A stretch of 64,000 nt of DNA from Symbiodinium microadriaticum (Eukaryota; Sar; Dinophyceae; Suessiales; Symbiodiniaceae). The stretch lies in NCBI GenBank assembly GCA_001939145.1, contig LSRX01000684.1:1-64000 (forward strand), written 5' to 3'. Positions within the stretch are counted from its first letter, which is position 1. Every line of letters starts with the position of its first letter. Under the pieces are notes generated by a model. It had not been told where the DNA came from and did not search any database. It saw only the letters and a program-made list of their open reading frames with translations. Positions 63,656 to 64,000 of this stretch are shown in pieces. Both the position numbers and the translations under genes were made by a program.

Positions 63656-64000
63656 CTTCTAACTCCAAGTACTTCGTTGTGTTCTCAAGGGTCGACATGC
63701 CCAAGTAGTAGGGTTTCAGGGTCCAGACAACCATTCAGAGCATGTATGTCAGGAACAAAAACCCTACTATTTGGGTATTTGGACTTGGTTTAGGCTGGGC
63801 AGAGGAACGAAAGGCATGCGCAAAGCTCTTCACGGGCTTTAGGAGGGTTATCACAGTGCTGCTCAGCGGCTCTTGCAGAGGATGGCTGACGTTGTACATA
63901 GGATATGATGAAGCAGCTAACACCAACTCACAGGCAGGTTCGGGTTCAAAGGATCATGAAATAGGGTCTTGGCGCAGGGAAGAAGCCAGCCGTAGCAAGA
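63656..64000. other. End of window with a short inverted repeat
   Basis: 63699-63780 has arms CCAAGTAGTAGGGTTT and AACCCTACTATTTGG about 65 bp apart, a further hairpin unrelated to F1-F3. No gene seen. Confidence 0.45.

Overview
The window looks like nuclear DNA of a dinoflagellate, most likely a core or Symbiodiniaceae-type genome; this is inference. The grounds are interspersed plant-type telomere-like repeats (TTTAGGG/CCCTAAA) across most of the window, very small open exons bounded by GT or GC donors and AG acceptors, a coiled-coil protein with a C-terminal Hint (hedgehog/intein-type) domain in tandem copies, and a carnosine-synthase-like ATP-grasp gene. There is no bacterial gene layout. 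Almost every long open frame outside two loci is an antisense shadow, a microsatellite translation or a translated repeat.

Layout. Positions 1-7190 are mostly repeats and microsatellites. From 7191 to about 18020 there are small candidate coding exons, mostly on the plus strand, set in introns filled with TTTAGGG/CCCTAAA-like repeats or ~100 bp hairpin elements; 16705-16869 is a clear terminal exon on the minus strand. Positions 20191-34700 form a tandem array of about 6.1 kb, 6.0 kb and a partial third unit, each with one minus-strand Hint/coiled-coil gene (copies A, B, C). Positions 35174-44400 return to small exons and hairpins, with a cluster of three hairpins and their exons at 36548-37654. 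Positions 45105-46558 (minus) hold an ATP-grasp gene broken by a one-base frameshift and an in-frame stop. From 47221 to the end there are more small exons, hairpins, telomere-like tracts and a 684-base assembly gap.

Main observation. Three sequence-unrelated families of ~90-110 bp inverted-repeat elements (here F1, F2, F3) recur through the window, and many copies begin or end at the edge of an open reading frame. In F2 the outer end reads GTAGTT or GCAGTT, and five of six left ends coincide with a plausible splice donor of an open exon; F3 ends read GTAGGG and do the same in several copies. In several cases removing the element plus the bases up to the next AG joins two exons in phase. F1 is usually flanked by TA on both sides, as expected of a TA-targeting DNA transposon. 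The simplest reading is that these are introner-like elements: non-autonomous transposons that become introns. No transposase was found in the window.

Limits. Small-exon calls rest on open frame, phase and splice-site appearance only; none has transcript support, and apart from the Hint and ATP-grasp loci I could not assign functions. Six runs or single bases of N mark assembly joins, and some duplications beside them may be artefacts.
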